Shown: piece after piece, positions 1 to 9,335 of the stretch | Numbering within the stretch: position 1 is the first letter of the stretch | Layout of the letters: every line of letters starts with the position of its first letter | Source of the DNA: Skermanella rosea | GTDB lineage: Bacteria > Pseudomonadota > Alphaproteobacteria > Azospirillales > Azospirillaceae | Length of the DNA stretch: 64,000 nucleotides | Direction: 5' to 3' | NCBI RefSeq assembly: GCF_016806835.2 | Contig: NZ_CP086111.1 | Span: 3,282,001 to 3,346,000 of the forward strand | Notes under the pieces: model-generated | Databases searched by the model: none | The model's input: the letters and a program-made list of their open reading frames with translations, nothing else | What the model was told of the DNA's origin: nothing | Translations under genes and position numbers: made by a program

Positions 1-2
1 CG

Positions 3-233
3 AGTACCGAAAAGATCGTTCGTGAACTCGCTGCGGTCACGGGTGAAGCTGTGACTACCGCGGTGCGCAAAGCGGCCGAGGAACGGCTTCAACGCGTTCG
101 AAACGACAGGTTCGGCAATAGACTGGCGGATGAGTTGATGGAGATCGGCGCACGCTGCAGCGCTCTGCCGGACCTCGATACGAGAAGTGCCGACGAGATC
201 CTTGGCTATGATGAACACGGATTGCCGCGCTGA
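3..233 (+). CDS. vapB: VapB-type antitoxin, 5' truncated by window edge
   Basis: This is the C-terminal part of a small antitoxin. The reading frame is open at the left edge (first whole codon at 3), so the true start lies outside the window, and the internal GTG at 51 is probably not the start. The visible 76 residues are charged and helical and end in a short acidic tail (DEILGYDEHGLPR), as in the Rv0623/VapB-like family, where the C-terminus wraps around the cognate toxin. The stop overlaps the vapC start by one base (TGATG), which implies translational coupling. VapB proteins normally bind their own promoter together with VapC, but that promoter is not in the window. The assignment rests mainly on the vapC neighbour and the size. 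Confidence 0.75.
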   Translation, partial: STEKIVRELAAVTGEAVTTAVRKAAEERLQRVRNDRFGNRLADELMEIGARCSALPDLDTRSADEILGYDEHGLPR

Positions 234-622
234 TGGTCATCGACACGTCGGCCATCCTCGCCGTCCTCTTGGGAGAGCCCGAAGCCGCCCGAATATCGGA
301 GGAAATCGGACTTGGAACGCCCAGGCTGTTGTCCGCGGCAAATCTCCTGGAAGCTTCGATGGTCATAGAGACCCGCAAAGGCGAGGCGGCGGGACGTGAA
401 CTGGATCTCTTCCTCTACCGCGCCCGCATAGAAATCGTGCCTGTCGATCAAGAACAGGCTGAGATTGCCCGCATAGCGTGGCGCAGATATGGGAAAGGGC
501 GTCATCCCGCCGGATTGAATTACGGTGATTGTTTCGCCTATGCTCTGGCCAAATCCCGGAATGCACCTTTGCTCTTCAAGGGGAACGACTTTGCAAAGAC
601 GGATATCGGTCAGTTAAACTGA
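233..622 (+). CDS. vapC: VapC family PIN-domain ribonuclease toxin
   Basis: A 129-residue PIN-domain protein, the usual VapC length. It begins MVIDTSAILAVLLGEPEA, which carries the first metal-binding Asp (D4) and the conserved TSA. A mid-protein Glu (LEASMVIETR) and the C-terminal GDCFAYALA motif give the other acidic residues of the Mg-dependent RNase site. Family members cleave tRNA or rRNA and are held inactive by VapB. The gene overlaps the antitoxin stop by one base, so the pair is one operon. It is convergent with pufC, with an inverted repeat between them acting as a likely shared terminator. All expected acidic residues are present, so it looks intact. Confidence 0.9.
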   Translation: MVIDTSAILAVLLGEPEAARISEEIGLGTPRLLSAANLLEASMVIETRKGEAAGRELDLFLYRARIEIVPVDQEQAEIARIAWRRYGKGRHPAGLNYGDCFAYALAKSRNAPLLFKGNDFAKTDIGQLN

Positions 623-664
623 TCGTGGGTCAGGTGAAGCCAGGTAGCACCCGAACCACGATCA
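620..664. terminator. Bidirectional terminator between vapC and pufC
   Basis: Perfect 9-bp inverted repeat with arms at 620-628 (TGATCGTGG) and 656-664 (CCACGATCA) around a 27-nt loop, in the 60-bp gap between convergent vapC and pufC. A short T run (CCTTTT) follows on the + strand near 678. Position and symmetry suggest a terminator for both genes; the long loop makes it weaker than a classic intrinsic terminator. Confidence 0.45.
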
Positions 665-682
665 ATTCAGTCCGTCAGCCTT

Positions 683-1831
683 TTACTGCGCCGGCTGATC
701 GGCGGGCGGCGCCGGCTGGCCGTCCGTCTCGGGCACCGGGATCAGCGCCGGGGCGGGTTCCATCGGTGCGGCGGTGATGCCGGCCGCGACGTCGAGTTCG
801 GGATAATCCTTGACCATGCCGGCTCCGAAGAAGGGCTTGTAGACGCCGGCGTGGCAGGTCGTGCAGTTCACCTTCAGCGGGTCGCCCAGCGGCCCAAGGC
901 GGTGGCTGGGGAAGATGCTCTGAAGGGGATCGATGTACTGGTCGTTGAGCTCGCGGACCATCTGGATGCCGTGCCAGGCGGTCACGCGAACCGGCGAGCT
1001 CTGCTCCCAGTCGCGGAAGGAGCGGCTGTTGTGGCAGTAGGTGCAGTTGACCCCCAATGATTCCGACATGTGGATCATCAGGCCGTAGGTCCATTCGGTC
1101 TGCTTGATCGAGCTGCGGTTTCCGGTCGGCAGCGCCGTGTCGGCCCGGGCGCGGATGTCGGCGTCTGTGCCGCCGCCCGACAGGAACGGCGTGAAGGGAT
1201 CGAACGGCAGCGAGGTCAGGCCGGCGGCATAGGACACGCCGTTCTGCCCGCCGTTGTTGCCCAGCACGCCCGCCGCGTGGGGCGGACCCGGATTATTGTA
1301 CCAGACGTTGGCGGGCACCGGCTGGCCGCGGTGGCAGGTGTAGCAGGTGACGCCGGTCTGGGCGACATGGGGTTCCCAGTTGACGTTGATGTCCCGCGTC
1401 ATCTGGAGCATGCGGCGGGCCACCACCTTGGTATAGAGGCTGTCGGACGACAGCGGCTCGCCCTCGGCATGACAGTAGGCGCAGCCCTGCTCCGGGGACA
1501 CCCACTCGGTGATGGCGCTCATCACCCGGATGAACTGCGCGTCGGTCAGGTCGCGCAGCACCTGGACGTTCTCGTAGATCTCGGTCGCCGGGACGCTGTC
1601 CGGGTCGGCCGGCTCCAGCGGTTCCGGCACCTGGTTGGCGGCCAGCTGGGCCTGGACGGTCTCGGGCTGGAAAGTCTGCACGATGCCGACCCCCCGGAAA
1701 CCCTGCTGCACGCTGTCCACCGGCGGGTACTCGATGGTGAACAGCATGCCCGCGCCGAACACCGCGACCGCGACGAGGCCGATGCGCAGGATCAGGTCCC
1801 AGAACGCTTCCTTGTCGGTGAGCTTGTTCAT
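683..1831 (-). CDS. pufC: Photosynthetic reaction centre tetraheme cytochrome c subunit
   Basis: PufC, 382 residues, is the periplasmic cytochrome that re-reduces the photo-oxidised special pair. Four CxxCH haem-attachment sites are visible: CAYCH (about 117), CYTCH (163), CTYCH (263) and CTTCH (323). Methionines upstream of the sites supply axial ligands in the family. The N-terminus has one hydrophobic segment (residues about 12-32) and no lipobox cysteine, so it is probably held by an uncleaved membrane anchor. The C-terminal about 50 residues are Pro/Ala-rich. The ATG at 1831 overlaps the pufM stop by 4 nt (ATGA). It is the last gene of the puf operon, and a terminator lies just downstream. 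Confidence 0.96.
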   Translation of the reverse strand: MNKLTDKEAFWDLILRIGLVAVAVFGAGMLFTIEYPPVDSVQQGFRGVGIVQTFQPETVQAQLAANQVPEPLEPADPDSVPATEIYENVQVLRDLTDAQFIRVMSAITEWVSPEQGCAYCHAEGEPLSSDSLYTKVVARRMLQMTRDINVNWEPHVAQTGVTCYTCHRGQPVPANVWYNNPGPPHAAGVLGNNGGQNGVSYAAGLTSLPFDPFTPFLSGGGTDADIRARADTALPTGNRSSIKQTEWTYGLMIHMSESLGVNCTYCHNSRSFRDWEQSSPVRVTAWHGIQMVRELNDQYIDPLQSIFPSHRLGPLGDPLKVNCTTCHAGVYKPFFGAGMVKDYPELDVAAGITAAPMEPAPALIPVPETDGQPAPPADQPAQ

Positions 1832-2805
1832 GGCTGCCCCCCGGTCACGAGCGCGGGATCGACGACCGGCGGGAAGACCTGGGGATACATCGGCGCCAGC
1901 CCGTGCTTGACGCCCCACAGGTACCAGTTGTCGACGACGGTGCCGGTCAGCAGGATGCCGATGCCGCCGGTCAGCGGGCACAGCACCGCGAACCACCAGG
2001 CCCAGCGATGGATCGACTCGGCCGTGGCGTTGAAGCCCATGGTCCAGCGCCAGAACAGCGCGCCGCGCTCGAACGCGGTGCCGCGGTCGGTGATCTGCTC
2101 GACTTCCCGCTCGCCGCCGAACCGGCTGATCGCCAGCACGGTGGCGCCGTGCATCGCGAACAGCAGCGTCGATCCATAGAGGAAGACGATCGAGAGCATG
2201 TGGAACGGGTTGTAGAACAGGTTGCCGTAGCGGATCGAGAAGGCCGCCGTCCAGTCCAGGTGGGGGAAGATCCCGAACGGTACCGCCTCTCCCCAGCTTC
2301 CCATCAGCACGGGGCGGATCAGCCCGAGCACCAGGTACAGCCAGATCGCCGCCGCGAAGGCCCAGGACACGTGGGTCCCCATGCCCAGCGCCCGCGCCCT
2401 GCGGTAGGTCCGGAGCCACCACAGCAGGATCGAGGTGGTCAGGAAGAAGCCGGTCATGATCCACCAGCCGCCCTGGGCCAGCGGCGGTATCCGCAGCCCG
2501 TATCCCGGGGCCGGCGGCTCCAGCGCCAGCCAGGGCAGCTGCCGGACGAACTGCACCGGGTCCCAGTTGACCGAGGCCCACATGTTCAGCCCGATGATCT
2601 CGATCGCGATGATGCCGCACAGGATCGAGGCGAGCCCCGTCCAGCCCAGGTAGACCGGGCCGACCTGCGCGTCGCCGAAACGGCCGAGCAGGTGGATGAA
2701 GCGTGGTTTCCAGGCCCGGACCCAGGGCCCGCGGGTCAGCGGCACGCCCGCATAGGCCGGGCCGCGGACCTGCACCTGGGTGAAGATGTTCTGATATTCC
2801 GCCAT
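1828..2805 (-). CDS. pufM: Photosynthetic reaction centre M subunit
   Basis: PufM, 325 residues, close to the family length. It is one of the two membrane core subunits that bind the bacteriochlorophyll special pair, bacteriopheophytins, quinones and non-haem iron. Hallmarks include the opening [16 protein letters not shown], five hydrophobic helices, the helix IV stretch [14 protein letters not shown] with a chlorophyll-ligating His, and HRWAWWFAV in helix V with an iron-ligating His. The start at 2805 was chosen over an upstream ATG at 2868 because AGGAGG lies just before it and the family N-terminus begins there. It follows pufL by 10 nt and overlaps pufC by 4 nt. Confidence 0.98.
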   Translation of the reverse strand: MAEYQNIFTQVQVRGPAYAGVPLTRGPWVRAWKPRFIHLLGRFGDAQVGPVYLGWTGLASILCGIIAIEIIGLNMWASVNWDPVQFVRQLPWLALEPPAPGYGLRIPPLAQGGWWIMTGFFLTTSILLWWLRTYRRARALGMGTHVSWAFAAAIWLYLVLGLIRPVLMGSWGEAVPFGIFPHLDWTAAFSIRYGNLFYNPFHMLSIVFLYGSTLLFAMHGATVLAISRFGGEREVEQITDRGTAFERGALFWRWTMGFNATAESIHRWAWWFAVLCPLTGGIGILLTGTVVDNWYLWGVKHGLAPMYPQVFPPVVDPALVTGGQP

Positions 2806-2815
2806 CGCGGCCTCC

Positions 2816-3640
2816 TTAGCGCCAGATCGGCAGGTCGAGCCACCAACTCCACCATTCCGGCCAGCCACGGGTCCAGAAGGGGCCGCTGATGATGATGCAC
2901 ACGGCGCTCCAGAACCCGGCGCTGAGCGCCAGGAACAATCCCAGCCTGTGGATGCCCAGCGTTCCGATCGACCAGCCGATGGTGTCGCGGAAGAAGGTGT
3001 TCTCGTGCTCGGCGGTCTTGACGCGGTCGCCCTTGGGAGGGTTGGCCGCGGCCAGCACCAGGGAGCCGTGGAGCGACAGCGCGAAGGTGGTCGTGAAGAA
3101 GAAGGTCACGGCCAGCATGTGCGCCGGGTTGTAGTGGAAATGCAGGTACTGGTATCCCACGTTCGACACCCAGTCCAAGTGGCTCAGGATGCCGTAGGGG
3201 AAGCCGTGCCCCCAGGCGCCCAGCAGGACGGGGCGGATCACGACGAGCGAGATATAGGCGAACACCGCGACGCCGAAGGCGACCGGCACATGCAGGCCCA
3301 TGCCCAGCTTGCGCGCGATCTCGGCCTGGCGCAGCGCCCACGAGACGAAGGCGCCGATGGCGCAGATCGTGATGATCTGCCACAAGCCTCCTTCGCGCAG
3401 CGGTGCCGCTCCCAGCCCGTATTTCAGGTCCGGCGGCGCTATGTTGATCTGCCAGACGTTCCAGGTCGGCCCGATGGCCGCTCCGTAGAGGATCAGGCCC
3501 GTGCCGAGGATCGAAAAGAAGATCGTCGTGACACCGAAGAAGCCGACATAGAACGGCCCGACCCAGAAGTCGAAAAGATCGCCTCCGATCAGCGTCCCGC
3601 CGCGGACGCGGTACTTTTTCTCGAAATTCAGCATGGCCAT
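2816..3640 (-). CDS. pufL: Photosynthetic reaction centre L subunit
   Basis: PufL, 274 residues, is the second core subunit of the type II reaction centre. The start [20 protein letters not shown] matches the characteristic L N-terminus. Five transmembrane helices can be traced. Conserved histidine regions are visible in [20 protein letters not shown] (chlorophyll ligands), [20 protein letters not shown] and [12 protein letters not shown] (iron/quinone side). A second in-frame ATG two codons later is an alternative start. A GC-rich stem-loop stretch separates it from pufA. It is translated with pufM from the same messenger. Confidence 0.98.
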   Translation of the reverse strand: MAMLNFEKKYRVRGGTLIGGDLFDFWVGPFYVGFFGVTTIFFSILGTGLILYGAAIGPTWNVWQINIAPPDLKYGLGAAPLREGGLWQIITICAIGAFVSWALRQAEIARKLGMGLHVPVAFGVAVFAYISLVVIRPVLLGAWGHGFPYGILSHLDWVSNVGYQYLHFHYNPAHMLAVTFFFTTTFALSLHGSLVLAAANPPKGDRVKTAEHENTFFRDTIGWSIGTLGIHRLGLFLALSAGFWSAVCIIISGPFWTRGWPEWWSWWLDLPIWR

Positions 3641-3657
3641 GGTCGGATCCCCTGTCA

Positions 3658-3718
3658 GGCGCCCCGGTCAGGAGGCGCCAGCTCCACCCGCGGCGGGCGG
3701 GGCCGGGCGGCAGCCCGG
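3658..3718 (-). promoter_or_regulatory. Intercistronic pufA-pufL stem-loops
   Basis: The 112-nt gap between pufA and pufL contains GC-rich hairpins: arms 3703-3708/3713-3718 (CCGGGC loop GGCA GCCCGG) and 3658-3663/3674-3679 (GGCGCC both sides). In Rhodobacter, hairpins at this place stabilise the pufBA message and raise the antenna to reaction-centre ratio. The same role here is inferred from position and structure only. Confidence 0.55.
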
Positions 3719-3752
3719 TCCCACGCGCCGCTCCAGTCGATCGCCGAGGGCG

Positions 3753-3941
3753 TCAATTGGATCGTGGGAGGGGAGCCATCTGACCCACGGCGCCGGCGCG
3801 GGCGGCGCCGGGGCCATCCAGCCAGTTGAACCGGTCAGTGCTGAGCAGGATGAAGTGGATCAGCAGGGCCAGGGCGAACAGGAACGTGAACAGGGCGATC
3901 AGCGTCCTGCGCGGATCGAAAAGCAACCATACGCGCCACAT
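3753..3941 (-). CDS. pufA: Light-harvesting LH1 alpha antenna polypeptide
   Basis: PufA, 62 residues, is the alpha chain of the core antenna ring around the reaction centre. It opens with [20 protein letters not shown] and continues through one transmembrane helix with the bacteriochlorophyll-ligating His in [10 protein letters not shown], then RFNWLDG, all diagnostic of LH1 alpha. The C-terminal tail is Ala/Pro-rich. It lies 9 nt downstream of pufB and upstream of the pufL hairpin region, the standard order. Confidence 0.96.
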   Translation of the reverse strand: MWRVWLLFDPRRTLIALFTFLFALALLIHFILLSTDRFNWLDGPGAARAGAVGQMAPLPRSN

Positions 3942-3950
3942 GTCGGTCTC

Positions 3951-4229
3951 CTATGCGACGAAGGTCTTGAAGGATTCGAGCGCGACGGTCACGCCGTCGC
4001 GCAAGGTCCCGTCGATCAGGGACGAGTAGCCCTGCTCTCCGGGCATCCAGGGACGCCACAGCCAGACGAGGATGTGGGCCAGCACGGCCACGCCGACGAA
4101 GATGGCGAAGCTCTGCATGAAGATCTTGTGGAACTCCCTCGCTTCCGGGTCTGTCAGCCCGGACAGCGACGCGTCGGGGGTTCCCCTCTCGCTGGGCGTG
4201 CGTCGTTCACCCATCGTGGTGTCGGACAT
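3951..4229 (-). CDS. pufB: Light-harvesting LH1 beta antenna polypeptide, extended
   Basis: LH1 beta chain. The core [19 protein letters not shown], the transmembrane helix with the ligand His ([13 protein letters not shown]) and PGEQGYS match the family. At 92 residues it is longer than the usual 50 to 72: about 22 residues precede SGLT, and about 23 follow GYS ([19 protein letters not shown] onward), where many beta chains end. The start follows an AGGAGGT ribosome site that lies inside the last codons of bchZ, and bchZ stops one base before this gene begins. No pufQ gene lies between bchZ and pufB. Confidence 0.95.
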   Translation of the reverse strand: MSDTTMGERRTPSERGTPDASLSGLTDPEAREFHKIFMQSFAIFVGVAVLAHILVWLWRPWMPGEQGYSSLIDGTLRDGVTVALESFKTFVA

Positions 4230-5807
4230 TTATCTACCTCCTGATGAAAGCCGTTCGGCCGGTTCTGCGCGAGGACCGCGCGGCGGTCGCCGGACGTCTT
4301 GGGCGCCGGCGAATTCGGGCTCCCTCCGGGCGGAGGGAGCGGTCGAGGGGGAAATCGGCTGGACGAACTGCTCGTCCAGGGCGGCCTCGGCGACGCGCAC
4401 CGCCGTGACGCGGTCCTCGGCGCGTCGGCGGGCATTGCGTTCGGCGGCGTCGCGCAGGCGCTTCGCGGCGGAGATGCGGACCAGGACGGGCTGCGCCTCG
4501 ACCAGCCGGTCGAGGTCCGCCTTGGCGTCGTCGTCCCAGGGAAGCTCGGCCTCCAGCCTGGACGGCGTCGCCTCCACCCGGTCCATCTCGGCCGCGAGCG
4601 GCAGGATGTGGAAGAGCGCGTCGAACAGCGCGTTGCACACTTCCTGCACCAGCCAAGTGGCGCCGGCATAGCCCATGAAGGGCGTGCCGGTGTGCCGGCG
4701 GATCACGGCGCCGGGGAAGGAGGCCGGGATATAGACCGCCCTGCCCCCCGCCTCGCTGAGATACATGCGCTCGTTGTAGCTGCCGAACAGGACCAGCGGC
4801 GGGCGCGTCCGGACCAGGTCGCGGACCTCCTCGTTGTCGGTTTTGGCCCCGGCGCGCCTCGCCACCGCGAAGGTGCAGGGCAGCCCCATCTCCTCCTCCA
4901 GGAAATGCCGGACGCCTCTCGCATAGGTCTCGTTCGCGACGATCCCAAAGCTGGCGGTACCGAAGAAGTCCTGGGTGACCGAGCGCCACAGGTCCCAGAC
5001 CGGCTTGATGGTGGTCAGCTTCTCCCGCTCGATGAAGGGTTCAGGGTCGATCTCCAGGATCTCGCCCAGCTTGCGGAGGAACCGGGTGGTCGAGTGCAGC
5101 CCGATCGGCGCCTGGAGATAGGGCCGGTCCAGCGTCTCGCACAGCAGCCGGCCGAACTCGCGGTAGAGGCAGACATTGGCGTCGGCCCGGGCCAGCTTGG
5201 GCACGTCGTCCAGGTGGCTGCCGAGCGGGAAGGTCAGGTTGACCTCGGCCCCGATGCCCTCGACCAGCCGGCGGATCTCGGCCAAGTCCGACCACATGTT
5301 GAAGGTGCCGTAGATCGGGCCGATGATGTTGACCCGGGGCTTCTCGCCCGGCTTGCGCGGCTTCGGCTTGGGCACGGCGCCGCGCTTCGGGCCGAACTCG
5401 GTCCACAGCCAGTTCAGCGCGCGGTCGGCGCTCTGCCACTGGTCCTCGTCGATGGTGCGCGGCAGGAAGCGCTGGATGCCGGTGCCCTCGGGCGTCACGC
5501 CGCCGCCGATCATCTCGGCGATCGAGCCGGTGACGACGACGCTGGGCCGCTTGGGGTCCAGCGTGCCGTGCGCCCGCTTCATGGCGCCCTCGGTGCCGTG
5601 GCGGCCAAGCTCCTCCTCCGCCAGGCCGGTCACGACGATCGGCAGCTCGTGCGGCGGCAAGGCGTCGGTATAGTGCAGGACCGCCGTGACCGGCAGGTTC
5701 TCGCAGCCGACGGGGCCGTCGATGATCACCTGCAATCCCTTGATCGCGGTGAAGGCGTAGACGGCGCCCCAGTAGCCGCCGGCCCGGTCGTGGTCGAGGA
5801 TCAGCAT
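4230..5807 (-). CDS. bchZ: Chlorophyllide a reductase subunit Z
   Basis: BchZ, 525 residues, pairs with BchY to form the catalytic component of chlorophyllide a oxidoreductase. That enzyme reduces ring B of chlorin to the bacteriochlorin needed for bacteriochlorophyll a. It is a nitrogenase NifK-like protein: [20 protein letters not shown] near the N-terminus holds a cluster-ligand Cys, and [14 protein letters not shown] and [15 protein letters not shown] follow. The C-terminus carries a Pro/Arg-rich tail beyond the core. The ATG at 5807 overlaps the bchY end by 7 nt. The last codons contain the pufB ribosome-binding site, tying pigment and antenna translation together. Confidence 0.95.
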   Translation of the reverse strand: MLILDHDRAGGYWGAVYAFTAIKGLQVIIDGPVGCENLPVTAVLHYTDALPPHELPIVVTGLAEEELGRHGTEGAMKRAHGTLDPKRPSVVVTGSIAEMIGGGVTPEGTGIQRFLPRTIDEDQWQSADRALNWLWTEFGPKRGAVPKPKPRKPGEKPRVNIIGPIYGTFNMWSDLAEIRRLVEGIGAEVNLTFPLGSHLDDVPKLARADANVCLYREFGRLLCETLDRPYLQAPIGLHSTTRFLRKLGEILEIDPEPFIEREKLTTIKPVWDLWRSVTQDFFGTASFGIVANETYARGVRHFLEEEMGLPCTFAVARRAGAKTDNEEVRDLVRTRPPLVLFGSYNERMYLSEAGGRAVYIPASFPGAVIRRHTGTPFMGYAGATWLVQEVCNALFDALFHILPLAAEMDRVEATPSRLEAELPWDDDAKADLDRLVEAQPVLVRISAAKRLRDAAERNARRRAEDRVTAVRVAEAALDEQFVQPISPSTAPSARREPEFAGAQDVRRPPRGPRAEPAERLSSGGR

Positions 5808-7180
5808 GAGGCGGGCTCCCCGAAGAAGGCCCGCATCTCGTCGAAGCGCGCGGTGTTGGCCAGGGCGGCGTTGACCACCTGGGCCAAGGCGCCGGCGCCC
5901 GCGACGCCCATCAGCGGGCGGGCCGAGATCAGGTTGGTGAAGTAGAGCGCCGGGATCGCCATCTCCTTGGCGCGCTGGACCACCGGCGTGGTGCCGATCG
6001 CCAGGTCGGGGCGGAATTCCTTGAGGGCGGCCAAGTCGTGCTCCAGCGAGGCGCGGTACTGGACCATCACGCCACGGGATTCCAGCCAGTCGCGGTCGGC
6101 CGCCGACCAGGGGGTGCGCGGACAGGCGGTCCCGACATAGCGGACGTCGGCGCCGCTCTCGACCAGCAGGCGGGCGACCAGAAGCTCGGAGCCCTCGTAT
6201 CCGGACAGCGTGATGCGGCCCTTGACGGGCGCGCGTTCGAAGGCGCCGCGGATCGGCGGCAGGGCCTTGTCCTTGGCGGCGTCCAGCATGGCGCGGGGCA
6301 CGGCGAAGGCCGAGCCGATCGCCTCCAGCCAGGCGGCCGTCCCCTCGTAGCCGACCGGGGCGGAGCCCAGGACGGTGCGGCCCGCCGACTCGAACTCGCG
6401 GATCGACGCGGTGTAGAACGGGTGGATCGCGGCCGCCGCCGGACAGTCCAGGGCGGCATACAGCTCGCGCCACTCCCGTGTCGGCACGACCGGACCGGCG
6501 GCGAGGCCCATCGGCTCCAGCATCATGCCGATGCCGACGGGGTCGGCGGGGAACATCTCGCCCAGCAGGGCAAGCGCCGGCCGTTCCGTCCTGCCGGCGC
6601 GGGGCGCCTGGACGGGGCCCTGCTCCGCCTCCCGCCGCGCATAGGCCAGCATGGCGCCGGCCAGCACGTCCTTGGCCTCCGCATGGGTCGGGACGCCGAA
6701 GCCCGGCACGTCGATGCCGATGATCCGGACGCCGTCGATCTCCTTCGGCAGCAGCCGCAGCGGCACGCCCGACGCGGTCGGGACGCACAGGTTGATGATC
6801 ACGACGGCGTCGTAGAGTTCGGGATCGGCCAGCTTGAACACCGCCTCGCGGATGTCCTCGAACAGCTTGCCGGTGACCAGCGTCTCGGAATTGAACGGCA
6901 CGTAGCCGACCGTCCGGCGGGCGCCGTAGAAGTGGGAGGTGAAGGTCAGGCCGTAGACGCAGCAGGCCGAACCGGACAGCACGGTGGCCGTCCTGCGCAT
7001 CCGCAGTCCGACGCGCAGCGACCCGAAGGCCGGGCACATGCTCTGAGGCTGGTCGTGCGGCCCCACGGGATAGTCGGCGGCATAGCGCTCGATGGTCTCG
7101 TTCATCCCGGCGGCGCGGGCGGCCTCGCGGAGTTCCGCCTTGCCGCCGTGGCAGCCGGCCTCGATGGGAGCGGCGGTCAT
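5801..7180 (-). CDS. bchY: Chlorophyllide a reductase subunit Y
   Basis: BchY, 459 residues, is the NifD-like partner of BchZ in chlorophyllide a reductase. Conserved blocks include [41 protein letters not shown] (cluster-binding cysteines) and [16 protein letters not shown]. It starts at the ATG at 7180. The 138-nt gap from bchX is unusual in this tightly overlapping operon and contains a 29-bp perfect inverted repeat. The downstream overlap with bchZ suggests coupled translation of the two heterotetramer subunits. Confidence 0.95.
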   Translation of the reverse strand: MTAAPIEAGCHGGKAELREAARAAGMNETIERYAADYPVGPHDQPQSMCPAFGSLRVGLRMRRTATVLSGSACCVYGLTFTSHFYGARRTVGYVPFNSETLVTGKLFEDIREAVFKLADPELYDAVVIINLCVPTASGVPLRLLPKEIDGVRIIGIDVPGFGVPTHAEAKDVLAGAMLAYARREAEQGPVQAPRAGRTERPALALLGEMFPADPVGIGMMLEPMGLAAGPVVPTREWRELYAALDCPAAAAIHPFYTASIREFESAGRTVLGSAPVGYEGTAAWLEAIGSAFAVPRAMLDAAKDKALPPIRGAFERAPVKGRITLSGYEGSELLVARLLVESGADVRYVGTACPRTPWSAADRDWLESRGVMVQYRASLEHDLAALKEFRPDLAIGTTPVVQRAKEMAIPALYFTNLISARPLMGVAGAGALAQVVNAALANTARFDEMRAFFGEPASC

Positions 7181-7214
7181 GGTGCGGTACCCTTGAAGAC
7201 TATGGGCCGGGACC

Positions 7215-7300
7215 GGGGAACTGGGGTCGGACCACCATTTCCCACCCGGTCTTGCCGGTGGAGAGGTTCGGGGGAAATGGTGGTCCGACCCCAGTTCCCC
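7215..7300. repeat. Perfect 29-bp inverted repeat in the bchX-bchY junction
   Basis: Left arm 7215-7243 begins GGGGAACTGGGGTCGG, and right arm 7272-7300 is its exact reverse complement. The loop is 28 nt. The RNA of the bchX-bchY message would fold into a very long hairpin. The composition and perfect arms resemble small non-autonomous or REP-like insertion sequences rather than operon design. No second copy was seen in this window. Confidence 0.85.
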
Positions 7301-7318
7301 TCGCAGGCGGGTGCGCTC

Positions 7319-8305
7319 CTAGACATCATCGTAGATCACTTCGAGGGACGGCTTGGTAACCGCCTCGACGCCGCACATGTCCTCCAGCGTCGCCGGTTCC
7401 AGCACAACGCCGCGGCCGACCGCGTCGCCCTTGAACAGTCCCAGCAGGCCGTCCTGGGTCAGGGGCTTGGGCCACTCGGGCGGCGCCCAGGCGACGTTGC
7501 GGGCCAGTTCCTCGAACAGCGGTCCCCAGCGGTCGCCCGGCCGGCCGACGATCTGGTAGTTGGCGCTCTTGCGCCTTATGTCGTCGTCCGCAGGGATGGA
7601 GGCGAGCACCTGGATGCCGACCGCCTCGGCGAAGGCCCGGGCCTCGCCGGTGCCGTCATCCTTGTTGATCACCATGCCGGCGACGCCGACATTGCCGCCC
7701 ATCTTGCGGAAATACTCGACCGCCGAGCAGACATTGTTGGCGACGTAGAGCGACTGCAGGTCGTTGGAGCCGACGACGATCACCTTCTGGCACATGTCGC
7801 GGGCGATCGGCAGGCCGAAGCCGCCGCACACCACGTCTCCCAGGAAGTCCAGCAGGACGTAGTCGAAGCCCCAGTCGTGGAAGCCCAGCTTCTCCAGCAG
7901 CTCGAAGCCGTGGATGATGCCCCGGCCGCCGCAGCCGCGCCCGACCTCCGGTCCGCCCAGCTCCATCGCGTAGACGCCATCGCGCTTGAAGCAGACGTCG
8001 CCGACCTGGACCGGCTCGCCGCTCAGCTTCTTGCGGGTCGAGGTTTCCAGGATGGTCGGGCAGGCCCGGCCGCCGAACAGCAGTGAGGTGGTGTCGCTCT
8101 TGGGATCGCAGCCGATCAGAAGGATCTTCTTGCCCTGCTGGGCGAACATGTAGGACAGGTTCGCCAGGGTGAAGCTCTTGCCGATGCCGCCCTTGCCGTA
8201 GATCGCGATGATCTGCGTCTCCTTGGTGGGCGGCGCCGTCGGAACCGGGTCGGGCTCGATCGAGGCCTCGGCCCGCAGGCGTTCCATCAGGGTCGTCTCG
8301 GTCAT
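7319..8305 (-). CDS. bchX: Chlorophyllide a reductase iron protein subunit X
   Basis: BchX, 328 residues, is the NifH-like ATP-dependent electron donor to BchYZ. It has the P-loop [20 protein letters not shown], the switch region [14 protein letters not shown], and the two Cys that bridge the 4Fe-4S cluster at the dimer interface (GRGCGGRGI and [10 protein letters not shown]). About 30 residues precede the P-loop, as in other BchX. The ATG at 8305 overlaps the bchC stop by 4 nt. It is the first subunit of the reductase in the order bchC-X-Y-Z. Confidence 0.96.
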   Translation of the reverse strand: MTETTLMERLRAEASIEPDPVPTAPPTKETQIIAIYGKGGIGKSFTLANLSYMFAQQGKKILLIGCDPKSDTTSLLFGGRACPTILETSTRKKLSGEPVQVGDVCFKRDGVYAMELGGPEVGRGCGGRGIIHGFELLEKLGFHDWGFDYVLLDFLGDVVCGGFGLPIARDMCQKVIVVGSNDLQSLYVANNVCSAVEYFRKMGGNVGVAGMVINKDDGTGEARAFAEAVGIQVLASIPADDDIRRKSANYQIVGRPGDRWGPLFEELARNVAWAPPEWPKPLTQDGLLGLFKGDAVGRGVVLEPATLEDMCGVEAVTKPSLEVIYDDV

Positions 8306-9237
8306 GAACGGCTTCTCCAATCCAGGATCATCTTCAGGCAGGCCGGATCGCCGAAGGCCGTCCGGTAGGCCTCGCCGGCCCGGCCGGCGTCCAGGCGGTG
8401 GGTGATCAGCCCGTCGAGCGGCAGTCGGCCGGTTTCGATCAAGTCCCTGACCGCCGGCAGGTCCGGCGGGGTCCATTCGGCGGCGATGCGGATGCGGGCC
8501 TCCCGCATGAAGGCGGGCGGGAAGGCGAAGGACAGCGGGGCGGCGTAGAAGCCGGCCAGGATGACCTCTCCGCCGCGGGCCAAGCGGCCGATCAGGGCGT
8601 CGAGCAGAGCTCCGTCGCCGCTGACGTCGCAGACCGCCCGATAATCGTGGCGCGGGTCCTCCTCCGGATGGATCACCCGGTAGCCCTCGGCGCCGGGGCA
8701 GCGGGTCGGGTTGCGCTCCCACACGGTCGGCGGCTCGCCGCCGTTCGCCAGGACCAGCCGGGCGAGCAGCCGGCCAAGAACGCCGTGGCCGACGATCAGG
8801 TCCGGCAGGCGGTGGCCGTCGAGGGCATGGTAGGCGGTGGCGGCCAGCGCCAGCAGGACGGCCTGGTCTCCAAGCGATTCGTCCACCGGCAGGACCCTTT
8901 CGCCCGCCACGACCACCCGCGCTGCGGCGCCGCCGAACAGCCCGCGGACCGGGCCGAAGCACCGGGCGCCCGGCACGAACACGAACTCGCCCTCCCGCCG
9001 GCCGGAGGTGGCGCCCGCCTGGACGACGCGGCCCACGGACTCGTATCCGGGGACCAGCGGATAGCCCAGGCCGGGAAAGGCCGGCATGCGGCCCAGCCAG
9101 AGCAGGCGTTCCGTACCCGTGCTGATGCCGCTCCACATCACGTCCACCACGACGTCACCGGCTTCGGGCGGCGTGAGGTCGAGCCTCCGCAGAGCGAGCC
9201 GTTCCGGCTCCTCGATCACGACTGCGAGCGTTTCCAT
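8302..9237 (-). CDS. bchC: 2-desacetyl-2-hydroxyethyl bacteriochlorophyllide a dehydrogenase
   Basis: BchC, 311 residues, oxidises the 3-hydroxyethyl group to the acetyl group of bacteriochlorophyllide a. It resembles a medium-chain alcohol dehydrogenase without the structural zinc loop: [30 protein letters not shown], and a degenerate dinucleotide fold at [15 protein letters not shown]. It follows crtF with a 98-nt gap that contains a perfect PpsR-type box 55 bp ahead of the start, so it has a promoter of its own within the superoperon. Confidence 0.94.
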   Translation of the reverse strand: METLAVVIEEPERLALRRLDLTPPEAGDVVVDVMWSGISTGTERLLWLGRMPAFPGLGYPLVPGYESVGRVVQAGATSGRREGEFVFVPGARCFGPVRGLFGGAAARVVVAGERVLPVDESLGDQAVLLALAATAYHALDGHRLPDLIVGHGVLGRLLARLVLANGGEPPTVWERNPTRCPGAEGYRVIHPEEDPRHDYRAVCDVSGDGALLDALIGRLARGGEVILAGFYAAPLSFAFPPAFMREARIRIAAEWTPPDLPAVRDLIETGRLPLDGLITHRLDAGRAGEAYRTAFGDPACLKMILDWRSRS

Positions 9238-9291
9238 CCCCGATCCCCGGCAAAGGGTTCTGTTTCGGCACGCTGAGTGCCTTTGCTTAAG

Positions 9292-9309
9292 TGTCAGTCT
9301 ATATTGACA
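9292..9309 (-). promoter_or_regulatory. PpsR/CrtJ-type operator upstream of bchC
   Basis: TGTCAGTCTATATTGACA fits TGT-N12-ACA exactly, with the fuller TGTCA/TGACA symmetry. It lies 55 bp upstream of the bchC ATG. A second overlapping dyad, TGAC-N10-GTCA, spans 9305-9322. PpsR/CrtJ represses pigment genes under aerobic conditions in purple bacteria. The repressor gene itself is not in the window. Confidence 0.8.
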
Positions 9310-9335
9310 TACCAGAACGTCAATAAAAACTTACG

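Noticed and set aside
1070-2179. 369-codon open frame on the + strand opposite pufC/pufM
   Set aside because: It is the antisense frame of two certain genes, is GC-driven and has no domain. The same applies to most long opposite-strand frames in this high-GC window.
6038-8086. 682-codon open frame on the + strand opposite bchX/bchY
   Set aside because: Composition is Ala/Gly/Arg/Asp-rich as expected for an antisense frame, with no motif or ribosome site.
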